Source: Xanthostigma xanthostigma
Lineage: Eukaryota; Arthropoda; Insecta; Raphidioptera; Raphidiidae
NCBI GenBank assembly: GCA_963575645.1
Contig: OY754464.1
Coordinates: 72,762,948 to 72,826,947 of the forward strand
Direction: 5' to 3'
Length of the DNA: 64,000 nt
Positions 39,288 through 60,024 of this stretch are shown piece by piece. The notes under the pieces are model-generated. The model ran no database searches. It worked only from the letters and a program-made list of their open reading frames with translations, and was not told the DNA's origin. Every line of letters starts with the position of its first letter. Position 1 is the first letter of the stretch. A program made the position numbers and the translations under genes.

Positions 39288-39850
39288 GGTCTAGTATCTG
39301 GCTGCACGATTTGAGGGGTGAAAAGGGGTGTAGAGGATAGAAAAGGGTTGTAGAAGCATCCCCTTAAATTTTGGAGGTGCGGAAATCTCTATTCACCCCG
39401 GAATTGTTTTTTTAAAAACTCCACATTTGCCCTTTCCCGTTTCACTGTGAGACAATTCGCATACCCCTTTATCGTTCACCCCGGAATACAATTCGCATAC
39501 CCGTTTATCGTTCACCCCGGAATTGTTTTTTTTAAAAACTCCACATTTGCCCCTTCCCGTTTCACCCCGAGACAATTCGCATACCCCTTTATACAATGTC
39601 TAAGGTTACATTTAAGTTGTCAAAAAGCGTTGGTGTTGTTTTGGAACACACTCATATTCACTGTGCACATAACCACAATATGTGACATTAGGCCTACCTA
39701 TTACATCGTTACGTTGAAAAGTTTATTTATTTATTTTGCAAAATATAGACATTTCCGCACCTCCACAATTTAAGAGGATGGTTCTACAACCCTTTTCTAT
39801 CCTCTACACCCCTTTCCACCCGTCAAACCGTGCAGCCAGATACTAGACCA
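39288..39850. mobile_element. Element with long (about 110 bp) inverted ends and minisatellite core
   Basis: The left end (GGTCTAGTATCTGGCTGCAC, then GGGTGTAGAGGATAGAAAAG) mirrors the right end (CTTTTCTATCCTCTACACCC, then GTGCAGCCAGATACTAGACC). The core 39395-39596 is the CACCCCGGAATT minisatellite also found at 5153-5375. Confidence 0.82.
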
Positions 39851-40207
39851 GAGCCGAATATTTTATTGTCAACAAATTTTCATATACGACTATCTATTAA
39901 TTATCTATTATGCGTTAACTAAATCGAATTTTTCTTTCATATGCGTGTAGCATAAAAAGACTACCCAATGTCCATTTCACAAAAATTGCAGACCGATATT
40001 TCCTTTAAAGTTATCTTTAAAAGTAATGTTATACAAACAAAAACTAGTGTAGCATAGGTATATAAATCTATAGAAAATCGAGGATAGATACGATATAATT
40101 ATGTATAACGCAATTACACAAAAATATATGTCAACATTAGATTTTATTTAATAGAAAAACTTTACAATAAATTCGTGTCTAACAAAAAGTTGAGTATTTC
40201 GTAATAA

Positions 40208-41358
<1,151 letters not shown>

Positions 41359-41392
41359 TCTGAATGATATAATTTCCTTCTTCTCGTGGAGT

Positions 41393-41399
41393 TTTTATA
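41393..41399 (-). promoter_or_regulatory. TATA box of T4
   Basis: On the minus strand TATAAAA lies 35-41 bases before the T4 ATG and is followed by CTCCACGAGAAG, as in the other trypsin promoters. Confidence 0.75.
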
Positions 41400-41939
41400 C
41401 TTTTCATTATAATCCCGACTGTTGTGATATCAATTTAATATTTATGATATAACTGTAATAAGAGATTAAAAAACAGAAAATCCAGAAAATTTACATAAAT
41501 TGTATTCTTGAGAATGTTTAAGATGTCAGATAATATCTTATGGTGCGTTATCAGTTTATTGTTTTTTTCTCTAATCAATACGTGGAAAGAAAAGTTTGAG
41601 TTTACATATTTACCTAAATATTATTTGTTGACCCATGTAATTATAAAAATATTTGAGGATTTTAATTTAATTTTTGTATATTGGTTTATTTTTCTTATAA
41701 CTAGCGAATTTGATGTTCTAATATTTGTTGCTTACTATCCATTTTACTATCTATTTTTAAAATTTTTGCTGTATTTCAAATAATTCGTATTATATTACAA
41801 TAATAAGTGTTGGAAAAGTTTAAGATAATTATAGAGGGGTATGTGGATTTTTAAGAAAGCTTGGGCAGACAATCTTGGGTAAAAAGTACTTTAGGTACTG
41901 ATGTTTTTATTATATAGTTTTTGTAGACGTGAAAGCAGT

Positions 41940-42164
41940 CTAATATCGTTGAAAACTTTTTATTATGTACAGTTCCGAAACTAGAACCTGATAACCGGGA
42001 ACAAAGCCAGGAACGCAAATTCTGGAGGGCGTAATCAGCAATTCGATTATGGTTGTTTTATTTGAACATATCGTGCAAAAAAATTTTGCTCTGGACGCCG
42101 TTGAGGCGTTGACCTTAGCTACTGCAGTGGTTATGAAGAACATACAGAGAAACAAATGATGCAT
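41940..42164 (-). CDS. Candidate small secreted peptide gene P1 (74 aa), hypothetical
   Basis: It lies in the T4/T5 spacer on the minus strand. A splice-acceptor-like TTTTTTACAG directly precedes ATG. The frame gives a strong signal-peptide-like start (MHHLFLCMFFITTAVAKVNA), then a mature part with FCTIC, ITPSRICVPGFVPGYQVLVSELY and the stop. An AATAAA overlaps the last codons, placed to polyadenylate just after the stop. No family is recognised; the three mature cysteines are an odd number, so another exon or a dimer is possible. A paralog lies at 50049-50267, differing by three silent and three amino-acid-changing substitutions and one in-frame 6-bp deletion. A 5' exon is not identified. 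Confidence 0.4.
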   Translation of the reverse strand: MHHLFLCMFFITTAVAKVNASTASRAKFFCTICSNKTTIIELLITPSRICVPGFVPGYQVLVSELYIIKSFQRY

Positions 42165-42880
42165 CTGTAAAAAAGAAAAATATTGTTTCGGAAAATAATG
42201 CTTTAAAAATGACACAATTTACAAAAAAAAACGTTTCAAATATACCAAATCATTTTTTGAACAGAATCATGAATTATTTAATTTTTTGGATTATGAAAAA
42301 TACATTCTAAGATGTTTGTCAACGTTAATTTTCTGGCAATGTGCTGCGGAGTGTGCAGCCCAGTGTTTTAGTTTATAATTATTAAAAAAACCGTGAACTC
42401 ATGTTAAAGTTTTGTTATAAATTATAATATCAGAACGTCTGTTCGTATGTCCAGGATGAACTGGGTAGTTGAAATTTATTATATTTTTCGATTTTTATAA
42501 TACTCTAAATTGGGCGCTAAAGAGAAAATATTCCAAAAATACCTATATATTTGTAATTTTGGAATATCGTCAAAACAAAATATTAAAATAAAAATAATTT
42601 CATATTTCCTTTGATTGTTCGTAAGTATGGAATTTAATCTATATTTAACCAGTTTATTTCTTTATTTTTTTTTATTCAATACTTTTTGAAAATATGGTTT
42701 TTACACCTACGTTAAATTATTGTTTGATAACGGGACATGAGATACAATCTGATAAATCAATGAACATTGTCATGAATCCAGTTCTGGTAAATACGAGTTA
42801 TGTATAAAATCTGGATTTTTTATTTTTTTATCTCAGTTTTTAAATAAAAAATAAACAGAGTCCCCCCTTCGTTAAAAGAG

Positions 42881-42887
42881 TATAAAA
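42881..42887 (+). promoter_or_regulatory. TATA box of T5
   Basis: TATAAAA lies 43 bases before the T5 ATG. The following block (CCGGCTGACAAAATG) differs from the CTCCACGAGAAG of the other genes. Confidence 0.7.
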
Positions 42888-42923
42888 ACCGGCTGACAAA
42901 ATGTAAAAATTGAATCATTCGAA

Positions 42924-44093
<1,170 letters not shown>

Positions 44094-44182
44094 ATTATTA
44101 CAATGTTAATTAATAAAGATTGTTTTCATTAACTCACTATTATTTATTATTTTACTTGTTATGTAATGAAAAAAATATTTTT

Positions 44183-44697
44183 AAGCTATTGCATAGCTTC
44201 TATCGCGGGCTTTGAGCGCGGCGACCGAATCAAGAAATTCCGTAACGAAAAAATACCTAACAACCATTCCGTAACGAAAAAAAACCTAACACCCCCCACT
44301 CCGACCGGCACAGCGGTGCGACGTTGAAAGCCGTGCATCGTCTAACGTCGTTTCAGTTCGGCAGACTTCGGCATGGTGTTTGTGTGCGTGCGACTTGAAT
44401 TTATATATAATACTGCTATAAAAATAACCTAAATTATTTAGGTTATGTGCAGAGAAAGTATATATGATATTATATCTATATAAATGAACATCGCGCGAAA
44501 TTCTATGATCAAACTCTTAATATCGTTCTTTTAGTTCAAATTTTTTGAATGAATAATTGTTTTGGTGTGTAATTACACTATTTATACCTTATTATTTATA
44601 CCTAGCTATTTTCGTTTTATAGAGAAGAAAAACTTAAAGACCTAAAAAGAATATGCAATAGCTTTACCGCGGCAGTCCCCGAGTGCCACACGTATTT
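44183..44697. mobile_element. Insertion between T5 and its downstream fold-back element
   Basis: It starts AAGCTATTGCATAGC and ends near TGCAATAGCTTTACCGCGG, partly inverted. Comparison with T3, where ATATTTTTT runs straight into TATGTTATGTTTGTAG, shows the about 510 bp were added here. GC-rich parts (CGTAACGAAAAAA repeated; CCGACCGGCAC) are unlike their surroundings. Confidence 0.6.
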
Positions 44698-44704
44698 TTT
44701 TTTA

Positions 44705-45276
44705 TGTTATGTTTGTAGTCCGTGAAGACATTATATTATGTCAAATGTCGCATTATGTTAAAAGCGAACAAAGTGAATTTTAACAATCACATGAGCCTTC
44801 ATGTCATCACGCACGATAGACACATAGTACTTTTTGTACGTACCCCCTATCAAATAGCTGATTTTAAAAATAATTTAAAAAAATGTTCACAGTTCAATTT
44901 TGGGCCAGTTTCCTTCCAATTGTTGTCTGCGTTTGATTTTCATACTTTCACTACTTATATGGAAATGATAGTACTTTTACGTTTCGAATTTCTTTTGTTT
45001 TACTTTAAATTTAAAGTAGAACAAAAGAAAGTCGTACTACCATTTCCATATTGTGAAAGTATGAAAATCAAACGCAGCCAACAATTGCAAGTGAACTTGC
45101 CCAAAATTCAACTGTCAACATTTTTTTTAAATTATTTAATAATCACCTATTTTATAGAGGGTACGTACAAAAAGTATCATGTGTCTATCGTGCGTGATGA
45201 CATGATGGCTCATGTGATTGTTAAAATTCAGTTTGACATTTGCCATAATATAATGTCTTCACGCACTAGAAACATA
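44705..45276. repeat. Fold-back element after T5
   Basis: A copy of the 37225-37790 element; its arms meet near 45005 (TTTACTTTAAATTTAAAGTA). A 191-codon open frame crosses it, but the frame is made of both arms of the palindrome and is not a gene. Confidence 0.8.
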
Positions 45277-45319
45277 ACCTACTATTTAAATCTTTGATTA
45301 ATGTCTGATTAGAACTTTC

Positions 45320-45475
45320 AATAAATAAAATTATCGACCAATTTTTCAGACAAATATATTGACAAAAAATACCTATAAAAAACATAATACATTCACGTTT
45401 CGGTCCGGATTTGGAGCTTCTTCAGAAATGTGTAATATATTTGTCTGAAAAATTGGTCGACAATTTTATTTAGTG
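45320..45475. repeat. Mini fold-back with hammerhead-like core
   Basis: The ends AATAAAATTATCGACCAATTTTTC and complement enclose, on the minus strand at 45425-45394, CTGAAGA, a GGACC-type stem and GAAACGTG. Related to 18186-18556. Confidence 0.65.
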
Positions 45476-45555
45476 AATAACCTACCTACTATTATTGTAT
45501 TTAAAATTGTTACTTATAAAAAAATAAATATTCTGCATCAAATTGTATTTTAGTA

Positions 45556-46015
45556 ATTTTTTAACCGACGAAAAACAAAAACGGAGGAGGTTCTCAATTC
45601 GACGCGTATATTTTTTTTTTTTTTTTTTTTATTTATGTATGACCACGCATAACTTTTTACAGAGTAGTCCAATTTTGATAATTATTTTTTTGTTTGAAAG
45701 GGTATACCCCGAAGTTGGTCCCATATAAATTTGGTAAAAAAATTCCAACCCTAAGGGTAGGAAAACAGGGGATGATTGATTGTTCACTCACTGATTGTAA
45801 TGTATACACATAACTTTTTACAGAGTGGTCCAATTTTGATAATTATTTTTTTATTGGATAGGGTATACTTCGAGGCTCGTCTCATATAAATTTGGAAAAA
45901 AAACTCCTACCCTAAGTGTGGGAAAATAGGGGTGATTTATAGTTCACTCTCAGATTTTCATGCTGAGTTGTGTATTACAATTATAAATTATATAGCCACA
46001 AAAAATTATAAAATA
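45556..46015. repeat. Old repeat with duplicated ACTTTTTACAGAGT blocks
   Basis: Two direct copies of CATAACTTTTTACAGAGTRG, then TCCAATTTTGATAATTATTT and GGTATAC (about 45648 and 45810), follow AACGGAGGAGGTTCTCAATT. A short relative (AAGGAGGAGGTTCTATGTTC) sits at about 49787-49862 in the T6/T7 spacer. It resembles the AT-rich tail region of a non-LTR element, unproven. Confidence 0.45.
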
Positions 46016-46505
46016 AAAACTTTTTAATAAAAAAATTAAACTGCCGAAAAACTGAAAAGCAAAAAATAATAAATCTTTTTATTTAACTGAGTTCTATCTA
46101 AATAGTTGAACGTATGTGACAGTCTAGTATATCTAAGTAATTTTGAGTCGGCGTCAAACCATCAATGTACAAAGATCACTAAAAGAAATAACCAAATCAA
46201 ATTAACAATGATACGTGAAATCACCAGCGATAAACATTAACATTCCAAACATGCGCTCTCCACACGACCACTCGCAAAGACGTATGCCCTCAGTGTGCCC
46301 GTTCGGGTTGCTCTGTCGCTGACATTAACTTCGTAAACGCTCAGAGATTTCCGGCGAAAGATTGTTGACGCCGACTCAAAATTACTTAGATATACTAGAC
46401 TGTCACATACGTTCAACTACTTAGATAGAACTCAGTTAAATAAAAAGATTTATTATTTTTTGCTTTTCAGTTTTTCGGCGGTTTAATTTTTTTATTAAAA
46501 AGTTT
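46016..46505. mobile_element. Inverted-repeat element with arms of about 140 bp
   Basis: The left arm (AACTTTTTAATAAAAAAATT ... GAGTCGGCGTCAA) and right arm (TTGACGCCGACTC ...) are near-perfect mirror copies. The 200-bp core is GC-richer and non-coding (CTCTCCACACGACCACTCG). No target duplication was resolved. Confidence 0.8.
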
Positions 46506-47034
46506 TTTGTTAAGGATGTTTGGGAGGTACAATCGCGTAGGCAAAAGTTCATAAATTAGAAATTCGTAAATAATTAGGGTTTACAGCATACCATGAGGTA
46601 AATAAATTATGGGCGTACCCAGATTTTGGCCCGAAGGGGGAGGGGGCAAATCAGAAATTTCTTAAGCCACGTCTTCCGCGCTTGTTTTGTTCTACACACT
46701 TCACGAAGACATCTACACGAAACATGGGTATGTAGTGTGTAGTTTAGTCAAATAAATAATCATTACATTATATAAAATATGCATTTATTTAATTTAAATT
46801 AGACATCGACTTTAAAAGTAATTATCGAGGATCTTCAGCAAAACGGTTTATGTCTCCCAAAATCCAGGAGGGGCAGCTGCCTCCCTCTGTTCCTCCCTGG
46901 GTATGCCCATGAAATAAATAGTAATAATAAAACAAACGATTGGTCTCACTATCCATTTATTAAAAAAACAACAAACTTTACAGCTTTTCGGTTATTTCGG
47001 TTCTAGCCATGGTCCTCTTCAGGTGCACAATTAA
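46506..47034 (+). repeat. Shared trypsin 3' flank blocks, orphan copy
   Basis: It repeats GGATGTTTGGGAGGTACAAT, the CCGGGTCTCCCGCGC-like block (here TTAAGCCACGTCTTCCGCG) and the CAGCTGCCTCCCTCTG block seen after T3. It is separated from T5 by later insertions. Confidence 0.6.
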
Positions 47035-47431
47035 TAATAATAATAATAATGCGTTTAACGTCCGTTTCTCGACTTTATGTCATAACAGACGTCATTTGCA
47101 CCATTATTATTTTTCATCTATCACATTTTCCGTTATTTTCTACATTTTTAGACTTCCACTTAATTAATCGCAATGGGCGAATGAAGGAATTTTTCGACAT
47201 TGGGATAAGGTAGGTTAATTTTGAGCACATGAGTTTGGCCTTGAACACGGAACCATCTCGATATTTGTCTGGAATTATTAAGGGAATTCATGGAAAACCT
47301 CAAAAAGATGGCCTGTACAGGAATTACCGTTTTTCGCCGAGAGGCAACAGAAAAAATTCCCAGCCACATCTGCCCTCGCCGGGATTCGAACCCGGTACCC
47401 CTCGAATGCGAGTCTAGTGCTATCACCACTA
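47035..47431 (-). mobile_element. tRNA-derived SINE, copy 2
   Basis: Flanked by cacaattaa (47026-47034 and 47432-47440). On the minus strand it has a B box (GGTTCGAATCC) and an (ATT)n tail at the low-coordinate end. The paralogous block at 38331-38345 has the uninterrupted site. Confidence 0.93.
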
Positions 47432-47440
47432 CACAATTAA

Positions 47441-48240
47441 AACAATAATTTATAAATAAAATAACAATGTAATTTTGCAAAGTAGTCATCTCGTTTTAAC
47501 ACAATTTCTGTTGACAAAGTTCACACTGTAATAAATTGTCAAATAATATCTGACAATAGGTCCCATAGTCAATATAATACACAATTTCACGTTGGCTAAA
47601 TACAATATGTATTTGTTAATAGCCGTATTTATAATTAAATATACAATTAATCCGATTGGAAAAGGTAGTACGACAACGTTTATTTTACTTTACGCACTAG
47701 TAAGTATTTTTAGAGGAGGTGTTCAAAAATATCATTATAGTCAAAAAAATAAGAATATTGTCTTGTCAGCAACAAGGGCGTAGATATTTTTTTTTCTTTA
47801 AAGCAAACAATATATATTTTTTTAAGTTTTATTAATATCACACAAAATACTCACAAAGGAAGGTACCAAGCAAAATATCAATTTCCAAACCAAGTTTATA
47901 AAGTTTTTTTCAAGAAGTGTTTCTAAATTTTTTTTTTATGTAGAAATTCGTATTATTTTCAGTTTTATTAAATCTATTAACTAAAACTAATTTTTCTTTC
48001 ATATGCGTTTAGCCTAAAAAAAAAAAAAACCAATGACTCATTTCACAAAAAGTGAAGACCGATATTTCCGTAATGTTATACAAACGAAAACTAGTGTTGC
48101 ATAATTATAAATCGAGGATAGAAAGGTATTAGGTATATATATAATGCGATTACACAAAAATATATGTCAACATTTGTTTTATTTTAAAAAAACGTTACAA
48201 GAATTTCGTGTCTAACAAGAAGTTGAGTATTTCGTAATAA
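47441..48240. other. Gap 3' of T6
   Basis: The CAGCTGCC block finishes at about 47525. About 47600-47710 repeat part of the 38685-38760 DNA. About 47766-47990 is a relative of the GCGTAGAT transposon. From about 47985 the sequence is the 3' flank shared with T4 (39910-40207). No gene is seen. Confidence 0.5.
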
Positions 48241-49402
<1,162 letters not shown>

Positions 49403-49436
49403 TCTGAATGATATGATTTCCTTCTTCTCGTGGAGT

Positions 49437-49443
49437 TTTTATA
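49437..49443 (-). promoter_or_regulatory. TATA box of T6
   Basis: On the minus strand TATAAAA lies 35-41 bases before the T6 ATG, followed by CTCCACGAGAAG. Confidence 0.75.
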
Positions 49444-50048
49444 CTTTTCATTATAATCCCGAATGTTGTGATATCAATTTATTATTTATGATCTAACTGT
49501 AATAAGAGATAAAAAAACAGAAAATCCAGAAAATGTACATAAATTTTATTCTTGAGAATGTTTAAGATGTCAGATAGTATCATTTAATCCGTTATCAGTT
49601 TTTCGTTTTTTTCTCTTATCAATACTTGGAAAGAAAAGTTTGAGTTTACATATTTAAATATTATTTGTTGACCCATGTAATTATAAAAATATTTGAGGAT
49701 TTTAATTGAATTTTTGTATATTGGTTTATTTTTCTTATGACCAGCGAATTTGATGTTCTAATATTTGTTGCTTACTATCCGTTTTTAACCGACTTTTAAA
49801 AAGGAGGAGGTTCTATGTTCGACTGTATATATTTTTTTCTATTTTTTTTTACTACCTATCTATTTTTAAAATTTTTGCTGTATTTCAAATAATTCGTATT
49901 ATATTACAATAATAAGTGTTGGAAAAGTTTAAGATAATTATAGAGGGGTATGTGGATTTTTAAGAAAGCTTGGGCAGACAATCTTGGGTAAAAAGTACTT
50001 TAGGTACTGATGTTTTTATTATATAGTTTTTGTAGACGTGAAAGCAGT

Positions 50049-50267
50049 CTAATATCGTTGAGAACTTTTTATTATGTACAGCTCTGAAACTAGAACCTGA
50101 TAACCGGGAACAAAGCCAGGAGCGCAAACTCTGGAGGGCGTAATCAGCAATATGGTTGTTTTATTTGAACATATCGTGCAAAAAAATTTTGCTCTTGACG
50201 CCGTTGAGGCGTTGACCTTAGCTACTGCAGTGGTTATGAAGAACATACAGAGAAACAAATGATGCAT
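50049..50267 (-). CDS. Candidate small secreted peptide gene P2 (72 aa), paralog of P1
   Basis: Same place in the T6/T7 spacer as P1 in the T4/T5 spacer: an acceptor-like TTTTTTACAG before ATG, an identical 20-residue signal-like start, FCTIC, then ILLITPSRVCAPGFVPGYQ, AATAAA overlapping the end and TAG. Against P1 it lacks two codons and carries I-to-V, V-to-A and F-to-S changes, with no frameshift. Because the non-coding spacer is also highly similar, this survival is only modest support for a real gene. Confidence 0.4.
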   Translation of the reverse strand: MHHLFLCMFFITTAVAKVNASTASRAKFFCTICSNKTTILLITPSRVCAPGFVPGYQVLVSELYIIKSSQRY

Positions 50268-50981
50268 CTGTAAAAAAGAAAAATATTGTTTCGGAAAATA
50301 ATGCTTTAAAAATGACACAATTTAGAAAAAAAAAACCGTTTCAAATATACTAAATCATTTTTTGAACAGAATCATGAATGCTTTAATTTGTTGGCTTATG
50401 AAAAATACATTCTAAGATGTTTGTCAACGTTAATTTTCTGGCAATGTGCTGCGGAGTGTGCAGCCCAGTGTTTTAGTTTATAATTATTAAAAAACCGTGA
50501 GCTCATGTTAAAGTTTTGTTAAAAATTATAATATCAGAACGTCTGTTCGTATGTCCAGGATGAACTGGGTAGTTGAAATTTATTATATTTTTCGATTTTT
50601 ATAATACTCTAAATTGGGCACTAAAGAAAAAATATTCAAAAAATAACTACATATATATTTGTAATTTTGGAATCTCGTCAAAACAAAATATTAAAATAAA
50701 AATAATTTCATAGTTCCTTTGATTGTTCGTAAGTATGGAATTTAATCTATATTTAACCAGTTTATCTTTTTAATTTTTTTTATTCAATACTTTTTACAAA
50801 TATGGTTTTTACACCTACGTTAAATTATTGTTTGATAACGAGACATGAGATAAAATCTGCTAAATCAATTAACATTGTCATGAATCCAAATCTGGTAAAT
50901 ACGAATTATTTATAGAATCTGGATTTTCTTTTTTTTTATCTCAATTTTTAAATAATCAAAAAATAAACCTTTGTTAAATAG

Positions 50982-50988
50982 AATAAAA
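50982..50988 (+). promoter_or_regulatory. Altered TATA box of T7 (AATAAAA)
   Basis: At the position of TATAAAA in the other trypsins T7 has AATAAAA, in the otherwise conserved GNATAAAAACTCCACGAG context, 42 bases before the ATG. No better TATA is close by. Confidence 0.65.
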
Positions 50989-51023
50989 ACTCCACGAGAA
51001 GTAAGAAAATTATATCATTCAAA

Positions 51024-52212
<1,189 letters not shown>

Positions 52213-52369
52213 ATATTCATAATATCTTCTTGTTGAATATGAATTCTTCTTATGTTTTTCTGTTAAATAAAATAAATGTTGACATATTTTTGAATTTGCA
52301 TTATGTATATCATGTCACCTATATTCCCGTTTGCTTTTTTGTTGAGATTAAAAGGACCCCACACAAACA

Positions 52370-52804
52370 TTATGGGATTTGGTTCTCGGTTAAATTGATC
52401 GAAAATGGCTTTATTTTATAGTTTAAAGGTCACTAAGAAAAAGTGTCCATATTGTCCATGGGCGCATAGCCTAAAAACCAATAGATTTTTAGCTACCGAT
52501 ATGCTTAGCGAGCTTTTATATATAGGGATATCCATTGAATTCACAATCTTAAAAAACCTTAAGCTCTAGAAAAATGTTTATGAGTGTGCTGATTCCGAAT
52601 ATGATATTATTTTGAAGTTGAATAATATGGAACATGTCTGTGATTTTATTGGATATCCCTCTATCTAAAATCTCGATAACATATCCGTAGCTAAAAATCT
52701 ATTGGTGTTTAGGTTATGCGCCCATGAACACTTTTTCTTACTAACCTTTAAACTATGAAATAAAATCATTTTCAATCAATTTAACCGAGAACCAAATCCC
52801 ATGA
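52370..52804. repeat. Fold-back element after T7 (arms about 180 bp)
   Basis: The left arm (ATGGGATTTGGTTCTCGGTT ... GGGCGCATAGCCTAAA, CAATAGATTTTTAGCTAC) returns inverted on the right (GTAGCTAAAAATCTATTG, GGTTATGCGCCCATG, ... AACCGAGAACCAAATCCCAT). It is not related to the element after T3 and T5. Confidence 0.85.
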
Positions 52805-53351
52805 TTCTTTGAAATTTTGTTTTTCCAAGACGAATAAAAAACGGGTTATTTTGCAACTTTTACGAATTACGATGATTTACTTCATTTTTGACTATGTTTC
52901 ATTTACATCTTAGGTGGGAATTGGTCGCGACCCGTAATTATTCGACTTCACAACATTTTTTATACAATCATAACCGGCGGCTGTAATTTTTGAACAATCC
53001 GAGTAAATAGAATAGAATAGAAAAATTCTTTATTTTGGCGAAGTCCAGCCAATGGCTGTTCTGCTAGTTTCAAATAATATTGGGAAAGTTTCCATAAATC
53101 GATCATTTGTAGTCATGTGATTTTTTATTTTCTATTTTCCGAAATTAATGGTCGGTTCAAAATTTTTATACTGCATTATTTTGTTGCCCTTGTTACTGGC
53201 GTCTTTAAGTTGGGAGAGTTGGGTAATGTGGTCTGGACAATAACTTTGTATCATAATTAATAAAACAGTGATTTTATTGAAATGATGAATTTTGTATATA
53301 TAATTTATAATTGCACCACAAATATTGCGTATAGGTAGGTACAAAGCACAT
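52805..53351. other. Gap between T7 and T8, no gene seen
   Basis: AT-rich; only short unsupported frames. The last 60 bases are probably the T8 3' UTR. Confidence 0.45.
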
Positions 53352-58423
<5,072 letters not shown>

Positions 58424-60024
58424 TTTGAAGTACACATTTAAATTTAGTTCAATGCTTTTTTATAGTTGAATTTTTTATTGTCGAATAAAAGCTGAGATAG
58501 AAATGTGCTATTTTAATGTTGTTATCAAAAGATAAAACATTAAATAATATGATATACATCTATTTCTTTCTATGTGGCCACACTTTTTAATTGTTCTTTT
58601 AAAATTAAAGTGATCAAAAGTCAAGAGGAAAAACGAGGTCGTCCCACTTTTTTTTTTTTAATTACATTACAATTTATTATTAATAGATTACGAAAAAAAA
58701 ATTCGGAAGCTTGCACTATAATAAAAAAAAATTGCAAAAGCATTAATTTTTCGATTGAATTATGCCGCTACTGAAGTGGCGTAAACAATATTAAGCCTGT
58801 GATTGGTAGACTGAATCTACTGTCACGCCCAGTGATCTGTCAGATTGAAAGTAATCAGCCATGAAAATAATTTATTTACATCTTTTTCAATAGATAAAGA
58901 AGTGTGACTGTCTTCTATATCATAAAGGTGTATTGTGTTTAAAATATACAGGGTGTTTCACAATTGAATGTCAATATTGATTATTATTATTAATAATTAA
59001 TAAATCGCAGGATTGTAGACAAAAATTATATTTGTAAATATAATTTTTGTCCACAATCCTGCGATTTATTAATTATTATCTCGATGGGCACGATATCTAA
59101 TATATATTGATTATTATTGAAGGGGAATAATTAGTGCATGAATTTAAGACAAAAAGTTCAAATAGGTATAGGTCCGATTTTGCTTTATTTTTGAATATAC
59201 AGAAATAACACCGATCTACATTAGAATGTGTATTAAACTTAGTGGGTGTAAAATAGGTGTTGGCACATAATTATTTAATAAAAATAAATATTGACATTCT
59301 ATTATGAAACATTCTGTATATAAAGTTGGTTAACGTTATTTGTTTATGCTTGATGAATAACATACACTATTCGAAATTATAAAACTTTGATATGTTGATA
59401 GGGTTACCAGGCTCTAAAATACAAAAGCCGGACTCAGCGCTGTATTAGGCCGGACATTTTTGCCCTAAAAGCCGGACGTATCTTTTTTAAAAATCAAACA
59501 TACCTTTTTAAAGCCGTACATACGTCTTGAAAGCCGGATATCACATTTACAATATATAAAACTCTGCTAGGTTCGTATTAAAGTTGTTTATTAATAATTA
59601 TTTTATAGTGAATCACAGTTTTGTTACAAAATTAATAACATTCAACAAACAGTCCTACCTGCCTGTCATCATTTTTATTTATACCTATGATATATTGATG
59701 AACTGAAAAATGTTCTTCTGTAGACTATTAGTAGATTAATTAAAAAAAAAAACACAAACACACAATCAAACAAACAAATATAGCTCACTTTTAACAAAAT
59801 ACAAAAATCTAAAAGTTTTCGTTAACCAAATAAAAAATATTTCTTTTGGATAAAAACAAAAAGTTCTTTATTAAAAAATAATAATTTCAAAGAAAAATAT
59901 CAGAAAGTCTATAATTAATAGGTACTCTTCTTTTTTCGCAGTCGAATAAAAAGAAGACAAGATACATTAAATGAAAAATCAAAGTACATTATTCGTTTGT
60001 GTTTACATTATATCGATAAACTTG
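58424..60024. other. Gap between T8 and T9, one perfect hairpin
   Basis: No gene is seen. A long perfect palindrome lies at about 58990-59078 (AATAAATCGCAGGATTGT and complement around ATTATATTTGTAAATATAAT). Near 59399 TAGGGTTACCAGGCTCTAAA, followed by repeated AAAGCCGGAC words, looks like the left end of a hAT-type element, but the right end was not found. Confidence 0.5.

Noticed and set aside
39393-39773. Repetitive CEL...GVND and FAYPF-type frames on both strands
   Set aside because: A by-product of the minisatellite; the same happens at 5206-5448.
44722-45297. 191-codon plus-strand open frame downstream of T5
   Set aside because: It runs through both arms of a palindrome; the second half is the first half's complement. 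No start context, signal or domain.
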